A stretch of 64,000 bases of DNA from Pseudomonas viridiflava (GCF_900590755.1 NZ_UUOC01000001.1:725764-789763); one strand, 5' to 3'. Positions 18,593-28,872 are shown, counted from the stretch's first letter. The notes: generated by a model from the letters alone, not told the origin. A program made the numbers and translations.

Positions 18593-19327
18593 ATGAGCAC
18601 ACCTTTCGACGTCGTCGAACTTGCCGCGACCTACGCCAACAAGTCGGCACAAGACATTCTCAAACTGGCCTTCGAGCATTTCGGTGATGAGCTGTGGATT
18701 TCCTTCAGCGGTGCTGAAGATGTGGTGCTGGTGGACATGGCCTGGAAACTGAACAAGAACGTCAAGGTGTTCAGCCTCGACACTGGCCGCCTGCACCCGG
18801 AGACCTATCGCTTTATCGAGCAGGTCCGTGAGCACTACAAGATCGATATCGAAATCATGAGCCCGGACCAACAGAAGCTCGAACCTTTCGTCAAAGAAAA
18901 GGGCCTGTTCAGTTTTTACCGGGACGGCCATGGCGAATGCTGCGGTGTGCGCAAGATCGAACCACTGCGCCGCAAATTGTCGACTGTGAAAGCCTGGGCC
19001 ACCGGCCAGCGCCGCGACCAGAGCCCTGGCACACGCAGCCATGTCGCCGCGCTGGAAATCGATACCGCGTTTTCAACCCCCGAGCGCACCCTGTACAAAT
19101 TCAACCCGCTGGCGCAGATGACCAGCGAAGAAATCTGGGGCTACATCCGCATGCTGGAGCTGCCCTACAACAGCCTGCATGAGCGCGGCTTCATCAGCAT
19201 TGGCTGCGAACCCTGCACCCGGCCGGTACTGCCAAACCAGCACGAACGCGAAGGCCGCTGGTGGTGGGAAGAAGCCACTCAGAAGGAATGCGGTCTGCAT
19301 TCAGGGAATTTGATCGCGAAGGTGTGA
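18593..19327 (+). CDS. cysH: Adenylyl-sulfate / phosphoadenylyl-sulfate reductase
   Basis: 244 residues. It reduces activated sulfate to sulfite with thioredoxin in cysteine synthesis, in the cytoplasm. FSGAEDVVL near residue 38 is the nucleotide-binding loop. Four cysteines, C116-C117 (ECCGVRK) and C205/C208 (GCEPC), form the CC-CxxC pattern that binds a [4Fe-4S] cluster, which marks the APS-using type known in Pseudomonas rather than the cluster-free enterobacterial PAPS enzyme. ECGLH near the C-terminus holds the catalytic cysteine. It is convergent with cysB across a REPIN; control by CysB is expected from the family, though no site was picked out in the 95-base upstream gap. Confidence 0.95.
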   Translation: MSTPFDVVELAATYANKSAQDILKLAFEHFGDELWISFSGAEDVVLVDMAWKLNKNVKVFSLDTGRLHPETYRFIEQVREHYKIDIEIMSPDQQKLEPFVKEKGLFSFYRDGHGECCGVRKIEPLRRKLSTVKAWATGQRRDQSPGTRSHVAALEIDTAFSTPERTLYKFNPLAQMTSEEIWGYIRMLELPYNSLHERGFISIGCEPCTRPVLPNQHEREGRWWWEEATQKECGLHSGNLIAKV

Positions 19328-19345
19328 CGGCGGCCGCAGGGTTCT

Positions 19346-19437
19346 CGTGGGACCGGCTTCAGCCGGGAAGGCTGCATACCTGACGCAGAAAATGCATCGG
19401 ATGTAACGGCCTCTTCCCGGCTGAAGCCGGTCCCACG
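19346..19437. repeat. REPIN of the gtgggaccggc type
   Basis: Inverted arms cgtgggaccggcttcagccg and cggctgaagccggtcccacg lie between the convergent cysH and cysB genes and may end both transcripts. Confidence 0.9.
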
Positions 19438-19454
19438 ACAGCAACCAGCGCGGG

Positions 19455-20438
<984 letters not shown>

Positions 20439-20550
20439 TCAAAGCAGGAAGACGCCAAGGGCATCAGCGACGGTATATAACTGGATTAATGGTAGAAACG
20501 ACAAATCTAGAACTTTTTATCATCTTTAAACGATAAAGGCACGCCCGATT

Positions 20551-21063
20551 TCAACCGATTGGTTTATTGGTTGAACGCCCGCTTCGGCTGCAGCCCGGCA
20601 CCATATACACCGGAACCTGCGCCAATTGCAGCACCCGCGCCGCCGTTCGCCCTATGGGCGTGGCGATTTCGGCGCCACGGCTATGGCTGCCGACAATCAA
20701 CAAATCCACTTTCAGTTCTTCGGCCTGCTCCAGAATGACGTTGCAGGGATCACCCTGCACCACCCTCACGGTTCGAATCAGCGCCAGATCCTGATGACCG
20801 TCACCCAGCTCCTCACGGAACCCCTCAAGGACTTTCTGCTCGATACCTTCGATAAGCGAATTCAACCCCTGACTGCGCAGATCCTTCAACGCGTCCTCAC
20901 CCAGATAACTTTGTAATACCGATTCGGCAAACAACCCCATTGGCTCCACCACATGCACCACGTACAGCTCGGCCTTGAAAGTTCGAGCCAGTGCCAGCGC
21001 ATGCTGCATTACATAAGGCGCGTACAGACCCAGGTCTGTGGCATAGAGCATCGAACGAATCAT
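20551..21063 (-). CDS. Universal stress protein (UspA family)
   Basis: 170 residues, one Usp domain. The start (MIRSMLYATDLGLYA) matches the first strand and loop of the Usp fold, and VGSHSRGAEI followed by IGRTAARVLQLAQVPVYMVP is the nucleotide-binding end, with the small Gly-x-x-Gly spacing of ATP-binding members. The last 15 residues are a polar tail rich in Ser and Arg. Cytoplasmic stress protein of unknown target. It stands between cysB and the nucleotidase gene, all on the minus strand, with its own gap on both sides. No ANR box was found in the 104 bases upstream. Confidence 0.88.
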   Translation of the reverse strand: MIRSMLYATDLGLYAPYVMQHALALARTFKAELYVVHVVEPMGLFAESVLQSYLGEDALKDLRSQGLNSLIEGIEQKVLEGFREELGDGHQDLALIRTVRVVQGDPCNVILEQAEELKVDLLIVGSHSRGAEIATPIGRTAARVLQLAQVPVYMVPGCSRSGRSTNKPIG

Positions 21064-21167
21064 TAGCGACCTCCCGGACAGCCAGAATGGCGGAGATGGA
21101 TTGAGCTTAGCAGCGCGCTAACGACTGCGACGGCAATTACGCCCTCGCCCGTCAACGCGCCGCACAA

Positions 21168-22073
21168 TCATGCTTTTAACTCGTTGCTGATGCCGTGGGG
21201 CACATGTCCGGTGGCGACCACATCCCGGGCTTTCTCACAGTGCCCCGGCTGATCATCGAAGAACACATCGGCGGCGAAGGCTTCGAGAAAGGCCGACTTT
21301 TCAAGGCCACCCAGAAACAGCGATTCATCCAGACGAATGTCCCACTCACGCAAGGTGCGGATCACCCGTTCATGGGCTGGCGCAGAGCGTGCGGTCACCA
21401 GCGCGGTACGGATCGGGCAAGTCTCTTCCGGGAACTCGCGCTGCAACAGGTTGAGCGCCGCGAGGAACGGCTTGAACGGCCCGCCCCGCAGCGGCTCACG
21501 CGCCGATTCCCGTTCGCTGGCCTGAAATGCCTCCAGGCCACCGGATTGATAAACCCGTTCGGACTCATCGGAAAACAACACTGCGTCGCCGTCAAAGGCA
21601 ATGCGTAACTCTGCGCTGGCCGCCCGACGCGCGCCGCCGGACAGAATGGTCGCCGCCGCAAAACCGGCATCCAGCGCACTGCGCACATCCTCGGCATGGG
21701 TGGAGAGAAAGAGATGGCAGCCAAACGCCGCCAGATACGGATAAGGACTACGACCACCAACGAATGCTGCGCGGGTGATGTCCAGCCCGTAATGCTGAAT
21801 CGAGTTGAACACCCGCAGCCCGGTGTCCGCACTGTTGCGCGAGACCAGTATCACCTCGACCCGCGCCTTGCTCAGACTGGCGTTGAGGCTGAGCAGCTTT
21901 TCCACCAGCAGGTAAGCATCGCCGGGTTCGAGAATCTCGTCCTCGTGATCAATCTGATATTTGCGATAGGCCTCAACACCATCGGCGGTGTAAACCGCAT
22001 GGCTTTCACGCAGATCAAACAAAGCGCGAGACGAGATTGCCAGTACCAGTTTGTTGCTGTGCGCCATGGCCAT
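21168..22073 (-). CDS. 5'-nucleotidase (cytosolic NT5C1-like)
   Basis: 301 residues from the ATG at 22073. The protein matches bacterial relatives of cytosolic 5'-nucleotidase I, which dephosphorylate nucleoside monophosphates: LVLAISSRALFDL at the N-terminus, VEVILVSRNSADTG, ELRIAFDGDAVLFSDE (the acidic DGD motif) and ADVFFDDQPGH. An in-frame extension to 22160 overlaps the preceding gene and was dropped; an ATG two codons on (22067) is also possible. The start is 20 bases after the panE stop, so the two genes probably share a transcript. Confidence 0.82.
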   Translation of the reverse strand: MAMAHSNKLVLAISSRALFDLRESHAVYTADGVEAYRKYQIDHEDEILEPGDAYLLVEKLLSLNASLSKARVEVILVSRNSADTGLRVFNSIQHYGLDITRAAFVGGRSPYPYLAAFGCHLFLSTHAEDVRSALDAGFAAATILSGGARRAASAELRIAFDGDAVLFSDESERVYQSGGLEAFQASERESAREPLRGGPFKPFLAALNLLQREFPEETCPIRTALVTARSAPAHERVIRTLREWDIRLDESLFLGGLEKSAFLEAFAADVFFDDQPGHCEKARDVVATGHVPHGISNELKA

Positions 22074-22093
22074 GCGATCTTGTGCCCTGATGT

Positions 22094-23050
22094 TCAGTGA
22101 TTGCTGGCATCGAGAAATGCCAGCGCTTGATGCAGCATACGCACCCGCACCATGTCGCATCCAGCCTGCAACGCAGCCTCCAGCGGCTTGGCGTAGATGG
22201 CGTCAAGCTCCAGCGGCCGCTGCTCCTGATAATCCAGGTACATGCTGGGGCGGTAGTCGGGCATGGTTTCGGTCATGGCGAACAGCGACTGCGCATAGCC
22301 CGCAGGCAATTCATGCCCGCAGGCCTGGGCGCCCTGCACCACTTCATCCATCAACGCCTGAATCAATGCGCGGGTGTGCGGATCGCTCATCAACGGTGTG
22401 GTGGTGGCACGCAACAGGGTCGACAAGCCATTGTAGGGAATATTCCAGACCAGCTTCTGCCAGCGCGCCTGGGCCAGATTGGCCATAGCCTCGGACTCAA
22501 GCCCCGCCGCATGAAACAGCCCGGCGCCCTGCTCGACAATCGACTGGCGCGCCTCATCGGTTGAGGCTGGCCCACTGTGATAGCCCAGATTGACCCTGCC
22601 AAACGCCTGATGCACCACTTTGCCCAGACCGGAGCGATAAACCGAGATGAAACAAAGCCCGCCCAACAGGTGCAGCGAATCGGGCAGCGCTTCACGCAGG
22701 CTGTCTTCCACCCCCAGACCGTTCTGCAACACCAGCACTTTGGCATCCGGCGCAGCCGCTTGAATGATCGCCGGGGCCAGCCCCACATTGCCGGTGGATT
22801 TGGCCCCCACCAGCAGCCACTCACATGGCGGCATATCCGCCGCTGAGTTGTAGGCCTGAACTGGCTTGAGCACCAACTCGCCATATACAGCGCTGTCGAT
22901 CTGCAAACCGTCCTGCCTGACCGCTTCGAACTCACTGCGCAGCAGAAAATGCACGTCGAAGCCGGCACGGGCGAGCATCACGCCATAAAAACCGCCAATC
23001 GCGCCAGTGCCAATAATGCCGATCCTCGGCCGGTTGAGCTCAGTCTTCAT
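22094..23050 (-). CDS. panE: Putative 2-dehydropantoate 2-reductase
   Basis: 318 residues. NADPH-dependent reduction of ketopantoate to pantoate, on the route to coenzyme A, is the family reaction. IGIIGTGAIGGFYG (residues 10-23) is the Rossmann glycine loop; VGAKSTGN contains the conserved lysine region, LVLQNGLGVE is the central motif, and WQKLVWNIPYN carries the helical domain lysine and Asn. Pseudomonas genomes often hold several paralogues, so the true substrate may differ. It lies 36 bases after the thioredoxin-like gene and 20 bases before the nucleotidase gene, in one probable operon. Confidence 0.85.
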   Translation of the reverse strand: MKTELNRPRIGIIGTGAIGGFYGVMLARAGFDVHFLLRSEFEAVRQDGLQIDSAVYGELVLKPVQAYNSAADMPPCEWLLVGAKSTGNVGLAPAIIQAAAPDAKVLVLQNGLGVEDSLREALPDSLHLLGGLCFISVYRSGLGKVVHQAFGRVNLGYHSGPASTDEARQSIVEQGAGLFHAAGLESEAMANLAQARWQKLVWNIPYNGLSTLLRATTTPLMSDPHTRALIQALMDEVVQGAQACGHELPAGYAQSLFAMTETMPDYRPSMYLDYQEQRPLELDAIYAKPLEAALQAGCDMVRVRMLHQALAFLDASNH

Positions 23051-23086
23051 TAATCCCCCTCCTTATTAATGCTTGTCATACCACCG

Positions 23087-23422
23087 CTAGGGCAGCTCGT
23101 CAGGCTCGCGATTCAGCGCACCCATCAATCCCTGCCGAATACCCTCCGCCGTCAGGGGCGCACGCAGAGCACCGAAGAACTGCCCGTCTCGCACCACGAA
23201 CAACGCCGGCAGGTGGAAGACCTCGTAACGGGCCACCGCCCCGCCGTTTTCCTCGGCATCGATCCAGGCTATTCGCGCCAAAGGCAGATCCAGAGCTGGA
23301 AGCGTTTGCCGTGCGTAACGACAACTGGCGCAACCGGCCCCGGTAAAAATCAAGAGCGATGTACCGGGCAGCTCTAATAGCCGATGGTCGATATCGAAGT
23401 CGCTCAGTTCAAGTTCGATCAA
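23087..23422 (-). CDS. Thioredoxin-like protein with CASC motif
   Basis: 111 residues, one thioredoxin fold. GAGCASCRYARQ places the redox pair at C31 and C34 with the dipeptide Ala-Ser, unlike the CGPC of true thioredoxin; HLPALFVV supplies the cis-proline. There is no signal peptide, so it is cytoplasmic. The only usable start is TTG at 23422 with GGGAG upstream; no in-frame ATG exists. It heads the group with panE and the nucleotidase. Role unknown; a small redox partner is likely. Confidence 0.75.
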   Translation of the reverse strand: MIELELSDFDIDHRLLELPGTSLLIFTGAGCASCRYARQTLPALDLPLARIAWIDAEENGGAVARYEVFHLPALFVVRDGQFFGALRAPLTAEGIRQGLMGALNREPDELP

Positions 23423-23472
23423 ATCCAGGCTCCCATCAAACGTGAAATAACTACTCGAATTGGAATGCTTTT

Positions 23473-23563
23473 CTGTAGGCGCTCACGAGCAACGCGAGGC
23501 AGCGATAGCGGCCTGCCTGACACACCGCCATCGCGGCCTCGCGTTGCTCGTGCGCTCCTACAG
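23473..23563. repeat. REP pair of the gctcacgagcaacgcgaggc type
   Basis: Inverted arms gctcacgagcaacgcgaggc and gcctcgcgttgctcgtgcgc lie in the 344-base gap between two divergent genes. The rest of that gap (23564-23766) is the probable leader and promoter of the DAHP synthase gene; no leader peptide rich in Phe, Tyr or Trp was seen. Confidence 0.88.
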
Positions 23564-23766
23564 GGAATCATCCAAATCGGCCAGACTCGCACATAGCCTG
23601 CCGCTGGGCCAGTAATCGGCGTCCGCGCCAGATAAACCGCCGTTTGCCCATTGTCGAAGCACGCCTTAACGCGCTAAGGTTCGGTCCCCCGTTTCGCTCA
23701 ATCTTTGCCTGGCTTCGCCCCACGGGGTTCGTTGGCGGCCGGCATACGTGACTGATGAGTAGCACG

Positions 23767-24843
23767 ATGGCTGATTTACCGATTGACGACCTTAACGTTT
23801 CCTCCAACGAGACTCTGATCACGCCGGATCAGCTCAAGCGTGAAATTCCGCTCACCGACGCCGCACTGCACACAGTCAGCCAGGGTCGTGAAGTGGTGCG
23901 CAACATTCTCGACGGCAAGGATCATCGCCTGTTCGTGGTGATCGGCCCTTGCTCGATTCACGACATCAAGGCAGCTCACGAATACGCCGAGCGCCTCAAG
24001 GCCCTGGCGGCCGAGGTATCCGACACGCTGTATCTGGTGATGCGTGTCTACTTCGAGAAGCCTCGTACTACCGTGGGCTGGAAAGGCCTGATCAACGATC
24101 CGTACCTGGATGACTCCTTCAAGATCGAAGATGGCTTGCACATCGGCCGCCAGTTGCTGCTGGACCTGGCCGAGATGGGCCTGCCGACCGCGACCGAAGC
24201 CCTGGACCCGATCTCGCCGCAGTATCTGCAGGACCTGATCAGCTGGTCGGCCATTGGCGCACGTACCACCGAATCCCAGACCCACCGCGAAATGGCCTCT
24301 GGTCTGTCTTCGGCCGTGGGCTTCAAGAACGGCACCGACGGCGGCCTGACGGTGGCGATCAACGCCCTGCAATCGGTTTCCAGCCCCCATCGCTTCCTGG
24401 GTATCAACCAGGAAGGTGGGGTCTCCATCGTGACCACCAAGGGCAACGCCTACGGCCATGTGGTGTTGCGCGGCGGCAACGGCAAGCCGAACTACGACTC
24501 GGTCAGCGTCGCACTCTGCGAACAGGCACTGACCAAAGCGAAGATCAAGCCGAACATCATGGTCGATTGCAGCCACGCCAACTCCAACAAAGATCCGGCC
24601 CTGCAGCCGCTGGTGATGGAAAACGTCGCCAACCAGATCCTGGAAGGCAACCAGTCAATCATCGGCCTTATGGTAGAGAGTCATTTGAATTGGGGCTGTC
24701 AGGCAATTCCCAAGGATTTGTCAGACCTGCAATACGGCGTGTCGGTTACCGATGCCTGCATTGACTGGGAAAGTACCGAGAAAACCTTGCGCAGCATGCA
24801 TGCCAAGCTCAAGGACGTACTGCCGAACCGCCAGCGCGGTTAA
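23767..24843 (+). CDS. 3-deoxy-7-phosphoheptulonate (DAHP) synthase, class I
   Basis: 358 residues. It condenses phosphoenolpyruvate and erythrose 4-phosphate, the first step of the shikimate pathway. All AroF/G/H-type motifs are seen: FVVIGPCSIHD (PEP site and metal Cys), RVYFEKPRTTVGWKG, GARTTESQTHRE, VGFKNGTDG and IMVDCSHANS. Class I-alpha length. An ATG four codons earlier (23755) is possible, but MADLPIDDLN is the start usual in Pseudomonas. Which aromatic acid inhibits it cannot be read safely here. It is followed by a strong terminator, so it is transcribed alone. Confidence 0.94.
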   Translation: MADLPIDDLNVSSNETLITPDQLKREIPLTDAALHTVSQGREVVRNILDGKDHRLFVVIGPCSIHDIKAAHEYAERLKALAAEVSDTLYLVMRVYFEKPRTTVGWKGLINDPYLDDSFKIEDGLHIGRQLLLDLAEMGLPTATEALDPISPQYLQDLISWSAIGARTTESQTHREMASGLSSAVGFKNGTDGGLTVAINALQSVSSPHRFLGINQEGGVSIVTTKGNAYGHVVLRGGNGKPNYDSVSVALCEQALTKAKIKPNIMVDCSHANSNKDPALQPLVMENVANQILEGNQSIIGLMVESHLNWGCQAIPKDLSDLQYGVSVTDACIDWESTEKTLRSMHAKLKDVLPNRQRG

Positions 24844-24860
24844 TCGACAGCGCACACGAA

Positions 24861-24888
24861 AACGCCGGGCATATGCCCGGCGTTTTTC
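24861..24888 (+). terminator. Rho-independent terminator of the DAHP synthase gene
   Basis: A 9-bp stem aacgccgggc / gcccggcgtt with a four-base loop is followed by five T residues, 18 bases after the stop. Confidence 0.92.
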
Positions 24889-24912
24889 ATTGCGGCTATT
24901 CGAATCGCAGGA

Positions 24913-25194
24913 TTAGATCTTCGCGGCCTGACGCTGATTGCGCTCCATGTACCGCTCAACATAAGAACAGGACGGGATGACCGTGTAGCCGATGCTGTCG
25001 GCATAGTCGAGCGCCTGCTCGGTCAAAGCTGCAGCAATGCCTCTGCCACGCAGGGCATTGGGGACGAAGGTTCTATAGATATCCAACGTCTGCTTACCCA
25101 GGTCCATGTAGGTCAGGTAAGCCCGGTGACCGTCGATGTTGACTTCAAACTGGTGACCGGATTGATCATGGTGGATGGACAACGCCTCGCTCAT
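24913..25194 (-). CDS. Small GNAT-family N-acetyltransferase (YjdJ-like)
   Basis: 93 residues, much shorter than a usual GNAT but the normal length of the YjdJ/PF14542 group. LRGRGIAAALTEQALDYA is the acetyl-CoA pyrophosphate-binding loop, followed by the typical VIPSCSYVERYM end. The substrate is unknown. The ATG at 25194 has GAGGAG 6 bases ahead; an in-frame start 22 codons upstream lacks support. It is convergent with the DAHP synthase gene. Confidence 0.85.
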   Translation of the reverse strand: MSEALSIHHDQSGHQFEVNIDGHRAYLTYMDLGKQTLDIYRTFVPNALRGRGIAAALTEQALDYADSIGYTVIPSCSYVERYMERNQRQAAKI

Positions 25195-25481
25195 CACTAC
25201 TCCTCGCGGGTCTTGGAATTTGACCCCTACCTTACCGATGTTTTTCCGGCGAAGGAACATCTACGCCACCCCGTGCCTGTTTTTGGACACCGAGAAGAGC
25301 TTTGCTGATCCCAACAAAAGAGCACCTGCAAATAGTAGGCGTCATTTGGGAATATGCTCAAGCGTGTCGACCGTAAAAAGCCACGACCGAACATCTGATT
25401 GCACAGACAGTTGAACCTAACATTGCCAGATCATGTCGATTGAGACGCCCTTGTGAGTTGAAAGTCACCGTAGCGTGGGCT

Positions 25482-25497
25482 AAACATGAATATGTTT
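25482..25497. promoter_or_regulatory. Palindrome in the 574-bp gap upstream of oprI
   Basis: The sequence aaacatgaatatgttt is a perfect 6-4-6 palindrome in the gene-free stretch 25195-25768 between the divergent GNAT and oprI genes. Further hairpins follow (gcctgacgggcttcaggc at 25545 and ttggat...atccaa near 25586). A possible promoter ttgcgc-17-tacaaa lies about 95 bases before oprI. No open reading frame in the gap is credible. Confidence 0.3.
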
Positions 25498-25768
25498 GAT
25501 GTTTATCCATGCAGGCATGAATCCGGAATTGCTCCGAAGGGTGGCCTGACGGGCTTCAGGCCCTAGCAGGCGGTCGTTATAGGCCGTTGGATATTTTTCA
25601 TCCAAAAGACATGAAAAGTAACGCGGAACACTTTCAAAGCCGGGAAAATTAGCGGGTTCTTGCGCTTCGTCAGTTTACTTACTACAAACAATGGGTACTA
25701 TGTACGCCGGTCATTTTCTCATTTTCGAGAGATGACTAATTTGATAAAAGTCCTTGAAGGGGAACACG

Positions 25769-26020
25769 ATGAACAACGTTCTGAAATTCTCTGCTCTGGC
25801 TCTGGCCGCAGTTCTGGCCACCGGTTGCAGCAGCGTATCCAAAGAAACCGAAGCTCGTCTGACAGCTACCGAAGACGCAGCAGCTCGTTCGCAAGCTCGC
25901 GCTGATGAAGCTTATCGCAAAGCTGATGAAGCTCTGGCTGCTGCTCAAAAAGCTCAGCAAACTGCTGACGAAGCCAACGAGCGCGCTCTGCGTATGTTGG
26001 ACAAGGCTAGCCGCAAGTAA
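25769..26020 (+). CDS. oprI: Major outer membrane lipoprotein I (Lpp-like)
   Basis: 83 residues. The signal peptide ends in the lipobox LATGC (C20), where lipid is attached; the outer membrane is the expected site because residue 2 of the mature form is Ser. The rest is one Ala-rich coiled coil (about residues 25-78) ending KASRK, whose terminal lysine can be linked to peptidoglycan as in Lpp. The ATG at 25769 has AAGGGG upstream; a TTG five codons before is not needed. A strong terminator follows, so it is a single highly expressed gene. An L,D-transpeptidase, the enzyme class that attaches Lpp, is encoded 1.4 kb away. Confidence 0.96.
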   Translation: MNNVLKFSALALAAVLATGCSSVSKETEARLTATEDAAARSQARADEAYRKADEALAAAQKAQQTADEANERALRMLDKASRK

Positions 26021-26050
26021 TAATCCCTCGGGGTTATTGATTGTTGCTGC

Positions 26051-26087
26051 AAAAAAAGCCGATCCGGGTTCCGGGTCGGCTTTTTTA
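26051..26087 (+). terminator. Rho-independent terminator of oprI
   Basis: Stem gccgatccgg / ccgggtcggc is flanked by seven A and six T residues, so it can end transcripts arriving from either side. Confidence 0.93.
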
Positions 26088-26497
26088 TTGGGCTCTTCGT
26101 GATTGTGTACATATCCATTTCTGCGGTTACGGCCGCTATGGGTTGCGCTTTTACAGCGCCTCACTTTTGAAAAGCCGGAATGCCGGCCCAGTCAAAAGTA
26201 AGCAAAACGCTCTTGCCCCACCACTCGGTCCCTCGCCTAGGCTCGGGATGCCCGTAATCCGACATTGAGGCGTGGGGCCGCCGCGAAGGGCCATCCCTGG
26301 CCCAGCGCGGCTAAACCGGCATCCTTGCCGGTTTGCCCCACGTCTCAATATCGTATTCCGGCCAGCGTGGTTTAACGGGGCGCCTAAGATCAAAATCAAA
26401 AGCGCACGAGGCGGCCTGAAAGCCGGCCTGGCTTTGTGTGTGCTTTCCTGACGCTGTTCGTTGTTTGCACCATCGCCTTCGCGAATGAATTCGCACG

Positions 26498-26765
26498 GGT
26501 TCGGTGATCAACCCACGACAAACACAAAACCCTGAGCGCACGAGCACCGCGAGGCCGCGATGGCGGTGTATCAGACACACCGCGATCGCCGCCTCGCGCT
26601 GCTCGTGAGCTACAGAAAAGGCAATATCCCGAAAATAGCTGCACTCCCATGTGGGACCGGCTTTAGCCGGGAAGAGGCCAGCACACCCACTGCATCTTTA
26701 TCGACCGCAATGCCGCCTTCCCGGCTAAAGCCGGTCCCACAGGTTAGCGTCGGCCAAAGTATTAC
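26498..26765 (+). repeat. Direct repeat copy 1 (268 bp)
   Basis: This unit contains a REP pair of the gcacgagcaccgcgaggccg type (from about 26533) followed by a REPIN of the gtgggaccggctttagccgg type (26651-26743). It repeats 292 bases downstream with only a few differences. Confidence 0.92.
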
Positions 26766-26789
26766 TTACCTCACCGTCTTCGGTGTATC

Positions 26790-27057
26790 GGTTCGGTGAT
26801 CAACCCACGACAAACACAAAACCCTGAGCGCACGAGCACCGCGAGGCCGCGATGGCGGTGTATCAGACACACCGCGATCGCCGCCTCGCGCTGCTCGTGA
26901 GCTACAGAAAAGGCAATATCCTGAAAATAGCTGCACTCCCATGTGGGACCGGCTTTAGCCGGGAAGAGGCCAGCACACCCACTGCATCTTTATCGACCGC
27001 AATGCCGCCTTCCCGGCTAAAGCCGGTCCCACAGGTTAGCGTTGGCCAAAGTATTAC
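26790..27057 (+). repeat. Direct repeat copy 2 (268 bp)
   Basis: Nearly identical to 26498-26765; I noticed only two substitutions (near the aatatc block at 26910-26922 and at 27052). A 24-base spacer separates the copies. The high identity points to a recent duplication. Confidence 0.92.
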
Positions 27058-27474
27058 AGCGTACCCGTGGGAGCGAATTCGTTCACAAAGACAATCCTGC
27101 AAACAGAAACAGCGAGGCAAGCGCACGCAAACAGCAGGTCGGCTATCAGGCCGCCTCGCGCGCTTTTGACTTGGCTTTTGATCTTAGGCGCCCCGTCAAA
27201 CCACGCTGGCCGGAATTCGATATTGAGGCGGCGGGCAAACCGGCATGGATGCCGGTTTAGCCGCGCTGGGCCAGGGATGGCCCTTCGCGGCGGCCCGCCG
27301 AATCAATGTCGGATTACGGGTATGCCGAGCATCAGCGAGGGACCGAGTGGTGGGGCAAGAGCCTTTTGCTTACTTTTGGGCTTCAAAAGTGAGGCGCCGT
27401 AAGGGCGCAACCCATAGTGGCCCTGACCGCAGCAACGGATATGTACACCACCAAACATCACCACTTCAGAATCA

Positions 27475-28443
27475 TCACTGAAACGGAATCTGATCCTGCA
27501 CACCCGCCGTCACCGGAGCACCCGGCACAGCAATCTCCACCGGCATACCATCCTCAGCCGCCACCACATCCCGCACCAGATCCCAATTCATGCGCAGGTT
27601 GTTGGACAGATCCTCGCGCTTGAGCAAAGCGTTGATCACCGCCGTATGCTTGTCCACCACCGACGGATTGCCGTTGTCATCCACTGGCGTATGCGCTTCC
27701 AGATAAACCTTGCCGCCACTCAAACCAAACTTGTACGGCTCGCTGATGATCCGCACCGTCGTCCCCACCGGCGCCATACCCGCCAGCTCCAGCACGTTAT
27801 TGTTGTACATGCGGAAGCAACCATGGCTGGTGCGCATGCCAATGCCGAACTTCTTGTTGGAACCGTGGATCAGGTAACCGGACATACCCAGGCCGAACTT
27901 GAACGGCCCCAGAGGATTGTCCGGCCCCGCTGGCACGACGTTCGGCAGCGGGTCGCCATCCGCGGCGTGCTCGGCGCGGATGGAAGCCGGTGGCGTCCAG
28001 GTCGGGTTCGGTGTCTTGGCGATCACCTTGGTAACGCCAATCGGTGAGCCCCAGCCTTCACGGCCCACACCCAGCGGATAGGTGTGCACCACGTTCTCGC
28101 CTTTTGGGTAGTAGTACATGCGGTATTCGGCAAGGTTGATCACGATGCCTTCGCGCGGACCGGGTGGCAGCACAAAGCGGGTCGGCAACACGATCTGCGT
28201 GCCTGCGCCCGGCAACCAGGGGTCAACGCCCGGGTTGGCGGCGATCATTTCCAGATAGCCCAGATCGTACTGAGTACCGAGATCGGCAAAGGTGTCTTCG
28301 TATCGGGCAGTGACCGTCTGCACCTGGCCGATGATGTCTTCACCCGGCGGCGGCAGAGGGAATTCCAGAGCGGAAACGGAGCCCGCCGCACACAGTGCAG
28401 CAAGCGACAAACAGCGGGTAACAGCTGGAATGCGCGACAACAT
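27475..28443 (-). CDS. L,D-transpeptidase (YkuD domain, ErfK/YbiS-like)
   Basis: 322 residues. A signal peptide ends near GSVSA (residue 25). A LysM-like segment (about 45-90, LGTQYDLGYLEMIAANPGVD) is followed by the YkuD domain (about 98-235) with the catalytic motif H193...SHGCFRMY, giving H207 and C209. It makes 3-3 peptidoglycan cross-links or ties lipoprotein to peptidoglycan in the periplasm; the closeness to oprI makes the second attractive but unproven. The ATG at 28443 has AAGGA 8 bases before; an in-frame start 42 codons upstream would spoil the signal peptide and was rejected. Confidence 0.93.
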   Translation of the reverse strand: MLSRIPAVTRCLSLAALCAAGSVSALEFPLPPPGEDIIGQVQTVTARYEDTFADLGTQYDLGYLEMIAANPGVDPWLPGAGTQIVLPTRFVLPPGPREGIVINLAEYRMYYYPKGENVVHTYPLGVGREGWGSPIGVTKVIAKTPNPTWTPPASIRAEHAADGDPLPNVVPAGPDNPLGPFKFGLGMSGYLIHGSNKKFGIGMRTSHGCFRMYNNNVLELAGMAPVGTTVRIISEPYKFGLSGGKVYLEAHTPVDDNGNPSVVDKHTAVINALLKREDLSNNLRMNWDLVRDVVAAEDGMPVEIAVPGAPVTAGVQDQIPFQ

Positions 28444-28578
28444 CCGGAAAATCCTTGGGCAAGACGGCAAGAAGACAAAAACGATGCAGCCAGTGTACAC
28501 GCAGCCCAGCAGAACCGGGAGCGGCGCGATGGCTACGGCATGTTCGGCTGTCTGATGAACAACAGCCATGAACCGCTG

Positions 28579-28872
28579 CTACTCCATGAATCGCAGCTCA
28601 GGCCAGATCGGCCGGGTGCCGCGCTTTTGTGCCTCGACGATGGCCCGGCAGAGCGAGCATAGCCGCTCATCACGAAACACTTCCCGGGCCACCATCGACC
28701 AGCGCGGCTGGGCGGGCAGCAAAGTCCCGCACAAAGTGCGATCAATGGTGCCGCCCAGTTCCAGCTGCCGGGCCACCAGATGCACTTTTACTTCCTGGCA
28801 CGCGAACAGGTCGAGCTGTTCGTCAGGCTCGATCATTTGGTAGGCGTGCAAGGACCAGGCGGGACGTGGCAT
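28579..28872 (-). CDS. Hypothetical protein with CxxC motif
   Basis: 97 residues from the ATG at 28872 (GGAG 6 bases before); a start nine codons earlier is also open. No signal peptide. ERLCSLCRAIVEAQ holds a CxxC and an LCGTLL earlier in the chain holds a third cysteine, so metal binding is possible. I do not recognise the family. It lies between tesA and the L,D-transpeptidase gene on the same strand with short gaps on both sides. Confidence 0.6.
   Translation of the reverse strand: MPRPAWSLHAYQMIEPDEQLDLFACQEVKVHLVARQLELGGTIDRTLCGTLLPAQPRWSMVAREVFRDERLCSLCRAIVEAQKRGTRPIWPELRFME

Larger units (their letters stand above)
26105..27449. repeat. Large imperfect palindrome (about 390-bp arms) with duplicated centre
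   Basis: The left arm (about 26105-26497) and right arm (about 27061-27449) are inverted copies. Matching blocks include tgtacatatcc, atgggttgcgc, tcacttttg, gggccatccctggcccagcg, aaaccggcat and ggcgcctaagatca, with the right arm reading each as its complement. The centre holds two direct copies of a 268-base unit. Short open frames here are repeat-derived and lack ribosome sites. It fills the 1.45-kb gap between oprI and the L,D-transpeptidase gene. The arms share sequence with 51085-51630. Confidence 0.85.

Noticed and set aside
26140..27402. Several short open frames in the palindromic locus
   Set aside because: They follow the repeat copies (identical translated pieces at 26560 and 26852), lack ribosome sites, and are not gene-like.
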